A stretch of DNA of 53,631 bases from an uncultured Dorea sp. (GTDB lineage: Bacteria > Bacillota > Clostridia > Lachnospirales > Lachnospiraceae), in assembly GCA_910587575.1 (NCBI GenBank), contig CAJULU010000005.1, positions 22,782-76,412 on the forward strand, given 5' to 3'. The translations under genes and the position numbers were made by a program. Below, one piece after another: positions 26,601 to 35,700 of this stretch. Numbering within the stretch: the first letter of the stretch is position 1; the number at the start of each line of letters is the position of its first letter. Below the pieces are notes generated by a model. It did not search any database and was not told where the DNA came from. It was given only the letters and a program-made list of their open reading frames with translations.

Positions 26601-28378
26601 GTATTGGGAGCAAGGGTAACTGCAGACGGAATCTTAATCTTTAACTGCATACCTTTGTTACTGATTGATTTTTTTGCTTCGTCTTTAAATTCATATTGAA
26701 GATTCAGGTTCACATATCCTGATGTCGTGGAACTGCTAAGCGAAGTTGTGTAGAAAGATTTATTCCGCGCAAGGTATCTGTCTGGGCTATCAGATATCCC
26801 GTTCTTCTTCGCCTCATATGCAAGTTCATTGTCGATTGCATAGATAGACGCTCCAGAGTCTTCCGACATAAGCGTCAATGTGCCTTTAAAATCTCCAAAA
26901 GCACCATAACCAACTACTTTAACACTTGCCGGTATAATGATTTCTTTTACTCTCGTCTTAATTGTACTTGATCCTGAATATAATGCATAATCTGGAATCT
27001 TCTCCATTCCATTTCCGAATATCACCCTCGCCAAACTCTGCGCACCATATAATGCGTAGTTCATCGTTTCTACTGTCTTCGGTATTGTGATCTCTTTTAC
27101 TTCCGTATTTCCTATAAAATTTTCTCCAATGCTTAACAGTCCGTCATTCAACATTATCTTTGTCAAATTTTCGCAATCCATAAATGCCTGGCTTTCTATT
27201 GTTTTTACCGTCGATGGTATCTCCACCTCGGTCAGCCCCGTACATCCCATAAACGTCCCACCGGATATCTTCTTTACCTTTGACGGAATCTCTACCCCAG
27301 TTATTCCTGTACACCTTCCGAATGCATTCTCTTTTATCTCTGTCACGCTCGATGGCAGCTTTATCTCTTTTAATCCTATACATCCATAAAATGCACTGTC
27401 CTCAATACAGTTCAGATTCTCTGGCAGCTTTATCCCCTTCAAATTCTCGCATTCATAAAATGCCGCTGTTCCTATTGTCTTTATACTCGCAGGTAGGATT
27501 ACCTCCGATACTTTCGTTTTGCTTGACCCCACCCATCTTGCGTACAATGCATATTGGGGAATCTTTTCCATCCCACTCCCAAATATCACCTTCGTTAGGC
27601 TCTGCGCACCATATAATGCATACTCCATCGTCTCTACTGTCTTCGGTATTGTAATCTCTTTTACCTCCGTATTTCCTATAAAGTTCTCTCCAATGCTTAA
27701 CAGTCCGTCATTCAACGTTATCTTTGTCAAATTTTCGCAATCCATAAATGCCTGACTTTCTATTGTTTTTACCGTCGATGGTATCTCTACCTCGGTCAGA
27801 CTTCTACATCCGCAAAATGCCCCTCCTTGTATTGACTTAACACTTGAAGGTATTTCTATCCTTGTAATTCCTGTACAATCTTGAAATGCGTTATATCCTA
27901 TAGTCTTAACTGTTCGACCATCAATATTAGCAGGAATAGATAATACAGATTCATTACCTGTATACCCCGTAATAGTTACCATATTAAGACTATCAACTGT
28001 ATACTGATAATCTCCTTGCACGTCTCGTTCTGTCATCTCCATTTGTGATTCATTTGTCTCCTGCTGAAGCACATCTCCCGTGTCTTCTACAGTCTGTTGC
28101 AATGTATCAGCTTCCGATTCTTCTTCACTATTCTCGTTTCCTTCTTCTGCATTATCCGCTTTATCTTCTTTTTCTCCGTCTTCCTGATCTTCTTCTCCTG
28201 ACTCTTCGCTTCCTACTTCTTTCTCTCCAGACTTCTCATCCTGAATCGAATTTTCAGGCAATTCCAACGTTTGATTTTCTGATACACCAACATCCTCTGC
28301 CAATGCGACCATCTGTACATCTGACAGCAATAATGTGACCATCATCAAAGCCGCTATAACTCTTCTCTTCCTTCTCAT
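23684..28378 (-). CDS. Large secreted dockerin protein with BspA-type leucine-rich repeats
   Basis: This 1564-residue protein is the largest of the cluster. It has a signal peptide (to about 28), a Glu/Asp-rich linker (30-120), then BspA-type leucine-rich repeats (about 125-520, motifs such as IPSTVKTIESQAF) with an internal 188-residue duplication. Beta-sandwich regions follow (about 550-800), then a mostly helical stretch (about 930-1130). A carboxypeptidase-regulatory-like sandwich (GYVYEAVTDNRLEGVKATIY, near 1150) and two or three Ig-like or Big-type domains come next. The C-terminal dockerin has loops DIDGDGKINLVD and DIDGKNGVNLVD. LRR proteins of this class are often adhesins; that role here is inference. 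It follows the 984-residue gene by 63 bases and ends in a terminator. Confidence 0.85.
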   Translation of the reverse strand: MRRKRRVIAALMMVTLLLSDVQMVALAEDVGVSENQTLELPENSIQDEKSGEKEVGSEESGEEDQEDGEKEDKADNAEEGNENSEEESEADTLQQTVEDTGDVLQQETNESQMEMTERDVQGDYQYTVDSLNMVTITGYTGNESVLSIPANIDGRTVKTIGYNAFQDCTGITRIEIPSSVKSIQGGAFCGCRSLTEVEIPSTVKTIESQAFMDCENLTKITLNDGLLSIGENFIGNTEVKEITIPKTVETMEYALYGAQSLTKVIFGSGMEKIPQYALYARWVGSSKTKVSEVILPASIKTIGTAAFYECENLKGIKLPENLNCIEDSAFYGCIGLKEIKLPSSVTEIKENAFGRCTGITGVEIPSKVKKISGGTFMGCTGLTEVEIPSTVKTIESQAFMDCENLTKIMLNDGLLSIGENFIGNTEVKEITIPKTVETMNYALYGAQSLARVIFGNGMEKIPDYALYSGSSTIKTRVKEIIIPASVKVVGYGAFGDFKGTLTLMSEDSGASIYAIDNELAYEAKKNGISDSPDRYLARNKSFYTTSLSSSTTSGYVNLNLQYEFKDEAKKSISNKGMQLKIKIPSAVTLAPNTFKLNGKKTGVTPDENGYIYLPVENTKGSATFSLKISDVSYLMTYAQIEYQYQGENKCETIGIVNMAKKIFTLSVPDKTSEAKVDVLGFTEPGQSVQLYFEGNMVQTVKASNTGSYMATMNIPDPQEGNMYKIEAKTVSGEEESSAIAYTKYTKNSVRLTQCTMYYRNQSYDLLSLAGTRPVISWANGTIFTFKVAFSDNSNVGDVNIVSTKGGEVNKLRAVWNEKQKAYIAAGFSGYVPGNITVEYGKNLGVGFDGNQVSLGEPFDEKGIIGYESKVKLKDIPEFYYLKEQEEKVSKLPSGDYERMDYDGSICYLSKEIEYRTKGDKTYACQEIFIKQEDDSYIRLCTGIGLEKKQSSKQAKAKFAKADVIDVIKELKNLIDLLSDVSEDTEDAEVYVMLEKTISAAMSSVTPSSAEYYELVILKTKLETVEMMDGSRKAYSKINKIIENAEKYNDNPEWLPTDKITDKMKEAVDEMNRCSQNITNRHLREVMEELTKGGWFSDSLLEKVIDNLEKDAENTDMNFNARYSIDPSGYVYEAVTDNRLEGVKATIYYKDAENSTAVLWNAEEYDQSNPLYTDDLGYYAWDVPEGLWQVKFEKEGYETTSSEWLPVPPPQLEVNKGMVSKEKPKIEKMVAYSDHIEIVFSKYMMPDTVAALKITDQEGKAISYNLEYDKKSVDESGANFAREYHLIFKDGKALEPGTACKVLADTSLKSYAGIVIDAHEYSSNVQKNIEIIAPDMVSVKMGETIEVPVQVANSSEKVQMNAVSEFEEIASVSKAGKDSITILGNMYGSTKITIKIEGIDIQKEIKVNVGTDSKLSDIKKKVILPQSVYTMSKGESIKIVPEIYPDSSAKGKWTLSGDRNIISLDGDNFRADNVGEVTARYTLDGNEDIFAECKIIVISKAVKGDIDGDGKINLVDLMMCLNHVSKKKLLEGTAFEAADIDGKNGVNLVDLMRILNYVSKKGSSL
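26995..27800 (-). repeat. Duplicated 240-base segments, 564 bases apart, in the leucine-rich repeats
   Basis: The segment at about 26995-27236 recurs at 27559-27800 with only scattered differences. For example, ACTGTCTTCGGTATTGT starts at 27072 and 27636. The offset of 564 bases is 188 codons, so the frame is kept. Near-identity at DNA level points to a recent duplication or gene conversion. Confidence 0.8.
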
Positions 28379-28441
28379 CCTACTACTTTTCTCCTTTCGT
28401 AATTTTGCATGATTTTTTAATACTTAGGTTAGCCATGCTTC

Positions 28442-31396
28442 CTACAATGCGCTGCTCTTCTTACTTACAAAGTTCAATATCCGCATCAAATCTACCAAAT
28501 TCACCTCCTTATTCCCATCAATATCCGCTGCCGCAAAATTAGCTCCTTCCAACAATTTTTTCTTCGACACATGATTCAGGCACATCATCAGGTCTACCAA
28601 ATCAATCTTTTTATCTCCGTTCACATCTCCAAGCATAAGATCTGTCCCTGTAATCGTCACTTTTACATCGAATCCGGTCTCCTTCCCATACTCCGACTCT
28701 TCAAATGTGACCCGAACCGTTGCAGTCCCTGTTTTCTTTGGAGTTATCTTTCCGTTCTTGTCAATAGACAGGATAGCTGAATCAGAACTGTACACAGCGC
28801 TAACATAATCTACTCCATAATATGCCGAAGAATACGCCCTTAACTGATATTCTCCATCCGCAAGATCAATACTTACCTCTGTAACCGGATCCCAGACGTC
28901 AGGAAGCATCTTGTATACGCCGTCCTTCATGTCCTGCTGCGCAATCGGTATAACATGCCCGCCATTCAGGTTATCTTTATCCGTACACCACTTTTTAATG
29001 ATCTTATCTCCCAGAAGCCTCTCAGTCATATCGGACGATTTTAACTCCTCATCGGTCACTTCTTCGGCATATCGGTTATAACTGGAGAAAATAGAATATA
29101 CATTTTTTATACAATCTTTATCCGCATTACCGCAAATAGTATCTCTCCACAGAGTCTGTTCTGCATTAATATCCAGATACCCTGCATGATAGCAGCTATA
29201 TATTCTGTCCATATCGCTTGTTCCGCATGACAATGAACCTACAATCCCGCCGACGTTCCTCGCATTATTCAATGTATATATTCCTGAAATGATTCCCGAA
29301 TTATAACAGTCATAGACCCAGCCATAATTCGACGATGCAATACCCGCTACGTCAAAGCCCAGTCCACCCACATATCCCTGATTCCAACAAGAATCAATCG
29401 TTGCGGCAACGCTTCGGTTATTGCTGACAATACCCGAAGCATTCCATCCGTCTACAATGCCGCTGTTGCCGCAGCCATACACCAGATTCCGATTTTCACT
29501 GCAGATTCCCGCTGAATGATCATCTCCATATACAATGCTGTTATTCTGGCAGAAAAGAATCCATCCGTCATTTTGCCGTGCAATAGCGGCTCCTTCTATG
29601 TAACCCTGGCTTACCTGCACCGCCTTAACCACGCCTTTTTCACCGATCGTCCCGAATAATCCGCCGCCATAGAAATTATAGAGACTGTGTCCCTGCCCGT
29701 CAAAAACGCCTTCGAAGGTCTTCCCGTCGGCAGAAGCGATGGGAATCCATGTATTTTTACCGGAATCTTCTTCGTTGAAAAACAGATCCTTCCCAATCAG
29801 AATCTTCTTTCCCTCAAACGTATTCCCATCGTTGACAAGCTTCGCCAGCCCTGCAAGCTGTGCCGGGCTGTTTAAGGTAAATTCTCTCTTTCCTTCCTGA
29901 TACCACCCGGTGTCTATAGTTCCGTCCCAGGGATCTACCGGCGAAACATAAGTATCATTCCATTCAAAAGTTCCTGTGCAGGCAAGATCGGTCAGAGAAC
30001 AGATCTTTCTTACTCCGTTACTATATTTTATCCAGGTTATCTTCCCATTGTCCAAAATCGGCTCACACTGCGTCAATTCTGCTCCGGAACAGGATTTCAA
30101 CGCACTGATTGGCTCTCCCTTTCCATTTACCATCACATAATTCACTTTCTCACCATGATCGAAACAATTCCACATGACTGCATAGATTCCGTCCGATACC
30201 TTAATAATTTTCGCATTGCATGCGTTGGAATACTGATAAGACGTATTGGTTGTCAGCCAGGTGACTTTTGCAGTGGACTCTCCCTTTTTTACATAAGACA
30301 GGTAAATATTATTACAATAATTTCTTATCTGCGTCCCTACCACAAGATATCCCGTATCAGTAACCTCCATACCCGAAACATCTGTATCCGTTACGTTATT
30401 GCCATATTGCCCTTCGATATCCAACATAGATGTAAACACACCTGCTTTCTGCTGTAAACTTACCGCTCTGGGTGCGCCGTCTCCTAAATCTGTATATACA
30501 GGGACATCACCGTCATATTTGACAATCTGACGGAAGGAATGACTCACATGAATATCCGGAAATGCTATCATTCCATAATTATTGCTAATTTCCATAGAAG
30601 CCGTATCGATCCTCAATGCAATGTTGGATTGATGCCCGTCTGGTCTGTGCCGGGACGTATACACGACCATATTATTTCCAGATTCAGCAATAGAAACATT
30701 TCCGGCATCAAAAGGTACGCTTGTATAGCATGTCTCATAGGGAACGGAAAGGGCGCCAATCCGCCGGAAGGATTTATCATACTTTATGACCCGGTAGATT
30801 TCTGTTCCTGCCGCCGTTCCACTCTGCCCAAATACCAGATAATTATAGGTCTGCCCGGAATAATATCCGCCAAATATAGGCAGTTCATAATCCAACGTTT
30901 TTTCTGATACTTGATTCCAATTACTGTCAAAATCCAGAATATGTATCTTGGCATCCACCAATACTGCCTGATAGCCTGCATCCGTCTTGCTAAGATAGGA
31001 ATTCTTGGTCGTCCCATATATGGATAGATTCTCCAATGTATTCGTAAAACCTGACAGATCTGCCGAAGTCTGTTCCTCTGCTTCTACAGAATTCCATTCT
31101 CCTTCCGTCCCGGCCAACGTCTCCTCTGGCCCTTCTATTGGATTTGTTGATTCTTGTTCTTCATTCTCCTGCCTTGACTTCTCTGTCTCTTCGGAAACAT
31201 AATTTTCTTCTTCGAGTATTCCTTGATTTTCCGAAGTTTCCTGTACAGATTCTTCTATCTGTTGTACTGTCTCTTCGGAAACTTTTTGCTGATCCTGTAA
31301 TTCTGACACCCCATCTCCTGGTTCCTGTGCCAGCGCAGGATTTGCAAACAGGACGCTGCACAATGAGACCACTGCCAAAGTTCTTCTTATTCTCAC
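28442..31396 (-). CDS. Secreted dockerin protein: propeller-like module, GLUG-like repeats, Ig-like domain
   Basis: This 984-residue protein has a signal peptide (to about 24) and a Glu-rich linker to about 110. A region of about 350 residues (120-480) of repeated beta strands follows (ELPIFGGYYSGQTYN, EIYRVIKYDKSFRRIG, TSVPFDAGN, VSHSFRQIVKYDGD). It is clearly homologous to the N-terminus of the 1033-residue protein and is propeller-like by pattern. Residues about 500-780 carry GLUG-like turns (FEGVFDGQGHSLYNF, NVGGIVGSLSC). A Big_2-like domain (SIDKNGKITPKKTGTATVRV) and a dockerin (DVNGDKKIDLVD, DIDGNKEVNLVD) follow. The start is GTG at 31394-31396 behind GGAGGGAG. No catalytic motif is recognised; binding to a host or food ligand is inference. 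Confidence 0.85.
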   Translation of the reverse strand: MRIRRTLAVVSLCSVLFANPALAQEPGDGVSELQDQQKVSEETVQQIEESVQETSENQGILEEENYVSEETEKSRQENEEQESTNPIEGPEETLAGTEGEWNSVEAEEQTSADLSGFTNTLENLSIYGTTKNSYLSKTDAGYQAVLVDAKIHILDFDSNWNQVSEKTLDYELPIFGGYYSGQTYNYLVFGQSGTAAGTEIYRVIKYDKSFRRIGALSVPYETCYTSVPFDAGNVSIAESGNNMVVYTSRHRPDGHQSNIALRIDTASMEISNNYGMIAFPDIHVSHSFRQIVKYDGDVPVYTDLGDGAPRAVSLQQKAGVFTSMLDIEGQYGNNVTDTDVSGMEVTDTGYLVVGTQIRNYCNNIYLSYVKKGESTAKVTWLTTNTSYQYSNACNAKIIKVSDGIYAVMWNCFDHGEKVNYVMVNGKGEPISALKSCSGAELTQCEPILDNGKITWIKYSNGVRKICSLTDLACTGTFEWNDTYVSPVDPWDGTIDTGWYQEGKREFTLNSPAQLAGLAKLVNDGNTFEGKKILIGKDLFFNEEDSGKNTWIPIASADGKTFEGVFDGQGHSLYNFYGGGLFGTIGEKGVVKAVQVSQGYIEGAAIARQNDGWILFCQNNSIVYGDDHSAGICSENRNLVYGCGNSGIVDGWNASGIVSNNRSVAATIDSCWNQGYVGGLGFDVAGIASSNYGWVYDCYNSGIISGIYTLNNARNVGGIVGSLSCGTSDMDRIYSCYHAGYLDINAEQTLWRDTICGNADKDCIKNVYSIFSSYNRYAEEVTDEELKSSDMTERLLGDKIIKKWCTDKDNLNGGHVIPIAQQDMKDGVYKMLPDVWDPVTEVSIDLADGEYQLRAYSSAYYGVDYVSAVYSSDSAILSIDKNGKITPKKTGTATVRVTFEESEYGKETGFDVKVTITGTDLMLGDVNGDKKIDLVDLMMCLNHVSKKKLLEGANFAAADIDGNKEVNLVDLMRILNFVSKKSSAL

Positions 31397-31456
31397 TCTT
31401 ACTCCCTCCTCACATCACAAATCTTTTCCTGTCTCATTCACATCTCTATTAATACT

Positions 31457-31488
31457 CTCCCCCTCACGCAAGTCTGCATAAGGGGGAG
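31457..31488 (-). other. Strong intra-operon hairpin
   Basis: CTCCCCCTTATGCA pairs with TGCGTGAGGGGGAG over 14 positions (two G-U) around a 4-base loop, in the 106-base gap between two dockerin genes. No T run follows on the minus strand, so it may mark a processing or stability site, or a weak terminator. Confidence 0.5.
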
Positions 31489-31502
31489 AAAACAATGATC
31501 TT

Positions 31503-32783
31503 TTACAATGTTGTACTTTTCTTACTTACATAATTCAAAATTCGCATCAAATCTATCAAATTCACGTCTCCATCCTCATTCACATCTGCTGCCAGGAAAG
31601 CGTTTCCGCCCAACTGCCCTTTCTTCGCCACATGGTTCAAACACATCATTAGATCCACCAGATTCACATCTCCATCTTCATTCACATCCCCTATCCTGAT
31701 ATTCGGCTTTGACGGATCATACACATAATCATCATCTGAAACCTGCGGAAGCTCATAAAGAAATTCTGTTCCCGTACCAGTCGGCAGATCCGGCGTATGG
31801 TCTGTAAAGTTCTTATTTCCTACCAGAAAATAGTCATGCCAGAATACCTCCTGCTCCTGATCGTCCCATGTAGCATCTAACCAATAATATTTCCCGTCGT
31901 TCATCCTGACCATATTCCAGGCATGACCGCCTCCGGCATCTCCTGTGACATAAATATTCGTGATTCCATAGCTGTTCATCATCACTTGCATGACCTTCGC
32001 ATATCCCTCACATACGGCAGACCTTGCCGATGTCATTGCCCCGGCGATGGAATGGGCAGTAGGAATTGAGGTATCATAGGAATACTCAATATCTGCAATC
32101 AGTGCATCATGAATCTTTAACACTTTCTGGTAACTGGAATCCGAAGAGCTGACACGGGACTGGTATACGCTTTGTGCTGTCCCGGTAATCTCTTCCAAAG
32201 CCGCCAGCCTGACTGCTCCGTTTGCATATTCATCATAGGTCAATACCACCAGTTTATTTGTACCATATATCATATGATTGGACAGCCAAAAAAACTGCGG
32301 GTTGTCATTCCGAAAGGTAAAGTATATCTCTACAATCTCATTTCCCGTTAATCCATAGCCGGACAAATCAATCGTTCCCGCCATAAAGCTGCCGTAAGAA
32401 TTATTTTCAGCCGCATCTGCTCCATTTACAGTAAAACTTCTGCTGAGCTTTTCTATCTGCTGATATGCGTACTGCCTTCCTGCGGCATGGGAACGCTTGG
32501 CCATATCCTGATATCCGTATTCAGAGCCGTATTCCAGGAACTGATTCGCAGCTGAACTAGCTCTGTTTAACGCCTCCTGAGAAGATTCCGCCTTCTCCCA
32601 TTCTTCAATGACCTCATCCGGTATCTGAATCGCTTCTAACTGCTCCAAATCTCCTGTTGCCTCTCTGACAATCTGAATCTCTTCCTCGGCTTTTACCTCA
32701 GTTCCTGTCATTCCCAGACCAACGATACATAGCAAAAATATGCTTACTTTCAAGAAATACTTTACTGCACGATCTGTTCTCAT
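31503..32783 (-). CDS. Secreted transglutaminase-like protein with dockerin
   Basis: This 426-residue protein is the shortest dockerin protein of the set. It has a signal peptide (to about 32), a helical N-terminal part (35-125) and a transglutaminase-like core. The triad is Cys258 (SAVCEGYAK), His287 (GGGHAWNMV) and Asp303 (YYWLDATWDD), the textbook order. The dockerin (DVNEDGDVNLVD and DVNEDGDVNLID, almost identical loops) closes the protein. Its catalytic core is of a different subtype from those in the proteins at 18874-21282 and 21641-23497, which use GDCWANT. AGGAGG precedes the ATG, and the gene follows its upstream neighbour by 16 bases. Crosslinking, deamidation or proteolysis are all possible for this fold. 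Confidence 0.9.
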   Translation of the reverse strand: MRTDRAVKYFLKVSIFLLCIVGLGMTGTEVKAEEEIQIVREATGDLEQLEAIQIPDEVIEEWEKAESSQEALNRASSAANQFLEYGSEYGYQDMAKRSHAAGRQYAYQQIEKLSRSFTVNGADAAENNSYGSFMAGTIDLSGYGLTGNEIVEIYFTFRNDNPQFFWLSNHMIYGTNKLVVLTYDEYANGAVRLAALEEITGTAQSVYQSRVSSSDSSYQKVLKIHDALIADIEYSYDTSIPTAHSIAGAMTSARSAVCEGYAKVMQVMMNSYGITNIYVTGDAGGGHAWNMVRMNDGKYYWLDATWDDQEQEVFWHDYFLVGNKNFTDHTPDLPTGTGTEFLYELPQVSDDDYVYDPSKPNIRIGDVNEDGDVNLVDLMMCLNHVAKKGQLGGNAFLAADVNEDGDVNLIDLMRILNYVSKKSTTL

Positions 32784-32799
32784 TCCTTCCTCCTATTTC

Positions 32800-35700
32800 T
32801 TATATTGTATCTGTCTTCTTGCTTACATAATTCAATATCCGCATCAAATCCGACAGTGTCACTCCGTTTTTTCCGTCAATATCTGCAGCGATCAGTGCTT
32901 CCCCTTCCAATAACTTTTTCTTGGATACATGATTGAGGCACATCATCAGATCTGTCAGGTCAACTTTTCCATTCTTATCTATATCTCCTTTTTTCGGCGT
33001 ATCTGTAAGCAGATTCATGCAATTTCTCTTCAAAGAACTTAATAATGTCTGTTCTGTATCCGTCAGGTTTTCTGTATTCAACAATGCATCGATATCGGCA
33101 GAAGTCTGTTTTACAGCATCTTTATTGATCAGTTCCGGTTTTTCTTCCAGATATCCATTTACTACTTCTGTCAGTCTGCTGATTTCTCCTTCTACCTCTG
33201 CAATCCTCTCCAGATATTTCTGTCCACTCACTTCAAACTGATCAAGTTCTGACATTTCTGTTTCCGTTAATCCTTGGAATGCAGACAGTGTATGTATCTC
33301 GGCAATCATTCCTTCTATGGCTGCTTTATCTGATGACTTTACATTTTCTTCACTGTATGCACCGATTCTCTCCCGAATTTTCGCTATTTCTGACTCAATA
33401 TATTTCCTGTCTGCTTCTTCTGTATTCTCCACTAGTTTAAGAAGCTCCCCGCACCTTACTTTCAAAGCATTTAGATTGCTTATCATCGCTGCCGTTAAAT
33501 TGTCTGTTTTCATTAGTGCGTCTATCTCGGCCATCGTACGCTCTACAGCAATCTTTCCGATGGATTCTATATTTTCTTCTGTATAACCATTCACGATTGC
33601 CGTCAGCTGAGTTACTTTGTCCAAAACATATGAGATTCTGGAAATATACCTTTCACCATTGGATTTCAGTTGATTCAGTTCTGATATTTCAATCTCTTTG
33701 ATTCCATCGGCAGCCAGTAACTCGTCAATCGCCCGAATCAATTCTTCAATCTTTTCCTGGTCAGTCGGTTTCACATTCTCTTCGTTGTATGCCCCCATCT
33801 CTTCTCTGATTCGGGCCAGTTCTGCCTCAATCTGTTCTCTATTTACCATATCTTCAAAGATTTTCAGAAGATTCTCGCATTTATCTTTCAAGACAGCCAT
33901 GTCTGACTTTTGTGCATTTGTCAGATTCTTGGATTCCATTAGTGCGTTAATTTCTGTCAGCGATTGTTCTACCGGGGCTTTCCCTACCGATGTAATATTT
34001 TCTTCACTATATCCATTCACAGCCGCTGTCAGCCTGCTGATTTCTCCTTCTACCTCCGCAATCTTCGCAAGATATTTTTCACAATCTGCTTTTAATCGGT
34101 TTACTTCTGTGATTTCATTTTCTTTCAATGAACCGCTCTTTAACAGCACCTCCATATCTCCCACTAATTTTGTAATTGCCTCCTTATCGGAAGACGTTAC
34201 AGTTTCTTCCTTATAAACACTAACTTCTTCTTTTATGCGTTCTAACTCCGAAGCCGAATCGCTGTCTTCTGTTATATGCAGTTCAATCATTTTTAATTGC
34301 TCCGGATTCTGTTGTGAACGTATCACCACTTTCACATTTCCTGGCTTTAGCATGGTAAGTATACCCATTGCCGTTCTATTCGGCGTACAGGATACAAGTT
34401 CTGGATTCGTTATGATTACCTCCGTATCTCCATTTATCTCCGAAGCCCAATAATATAAGGTTTCACCTACTTTTTTATCGGAAGAGAAACTGCTAGAATA
34501 GTAACCGTCACCTCCATTTTCATTCCACAAAACTTTCAAAGTTGCTTGTTCTGGAACAAGAAGGGATTCGCCGCAAACACCGCAGACAAACGTTACCTTC
34601 CCATCTGTAGTTTCTTTTTCTTCAAATCGATGCCCATTCTGTACAGTCTCCACATGTGTCTGTGCATAGTTACTAAGATTGATTTCATAAAAACTGATAG
34701 TCCCATTATTCCATGTATACCAAATAAGCTTCCCCTTATAGATAACCGGAACACAATCAGACAGATTCCCCTGCAGATGATAGGTGTCTCCGACTTTCGT
34801 CCCTTTTCCATTCACTTCTGTGTAATAAACTTGCCCGTCTCTGGACCATAAGACCATAAAGCGGTTATTGTCTATTTTCACCATATGAGGAGTTGACGTT
34901 GTTCCGTCTCCTTCCTTATAATCGGTCAGCCAATTCATTTTCACCTGCGCAGTTCCTTTCGGAACAGCCGCCACAAATACGTTTCTGGTCTTTCTCGTCA
35001 GATTTTCCGTATCCTGTACTACCGAGTGTCCAGCCACCAGATAAGAAGAGTCGGATAGTTCCAGTCCTCCGGCTGCTGCCCCTGTGCTGTTCTCTCCCAC
35101 TTTTCCTTCAAAAGTCAGAATATCCACATTCGTAGCGCCGTATCTCAAAAGCATAGAACGCGGATAGGCATCTCCATGGTCTAAAGTCACCAGATTGCTG
35201 CCATCATATTTTACAAACTGATTAAAAGAATGGCTGACATATCCCACGGACACATTTGCCACGGACGTGAAAGATTCTGTAATCTTCATTGCCGGCATAT
35301 CTACCTTAATTGTCACGTTTGCCTGATGGTTCTTTCCATCTGAGGATCGATACATTTCATGGCAGGTACGAATCACAAGTGTATTTCCGCTTGTATCCAT
35401 CCTGGCCGATCCTGCATCAAACGGAACTGTGGTATTACAATCCTTTAACCCTACCGATGTAATCCGTTTCCAATTCTTATCGTACTTTGTAATCCGATAC
35501 ACCTCCACTTCTGCCGACTCTTTACTGTTATTCTGTCCGGTCAACAGAAAATAGTTGTCACTCGTCTCGTAAAATGCCCCAAATAACGGCAGTTCTGCGG
35601 GAATCTTCTTTGTACTCAGCAGATTATAAGATGAATCATAATATTCAACCAATATTCCTTCTATCTGATTGCCATACTGCACACGCATAAGCTTTCCATC

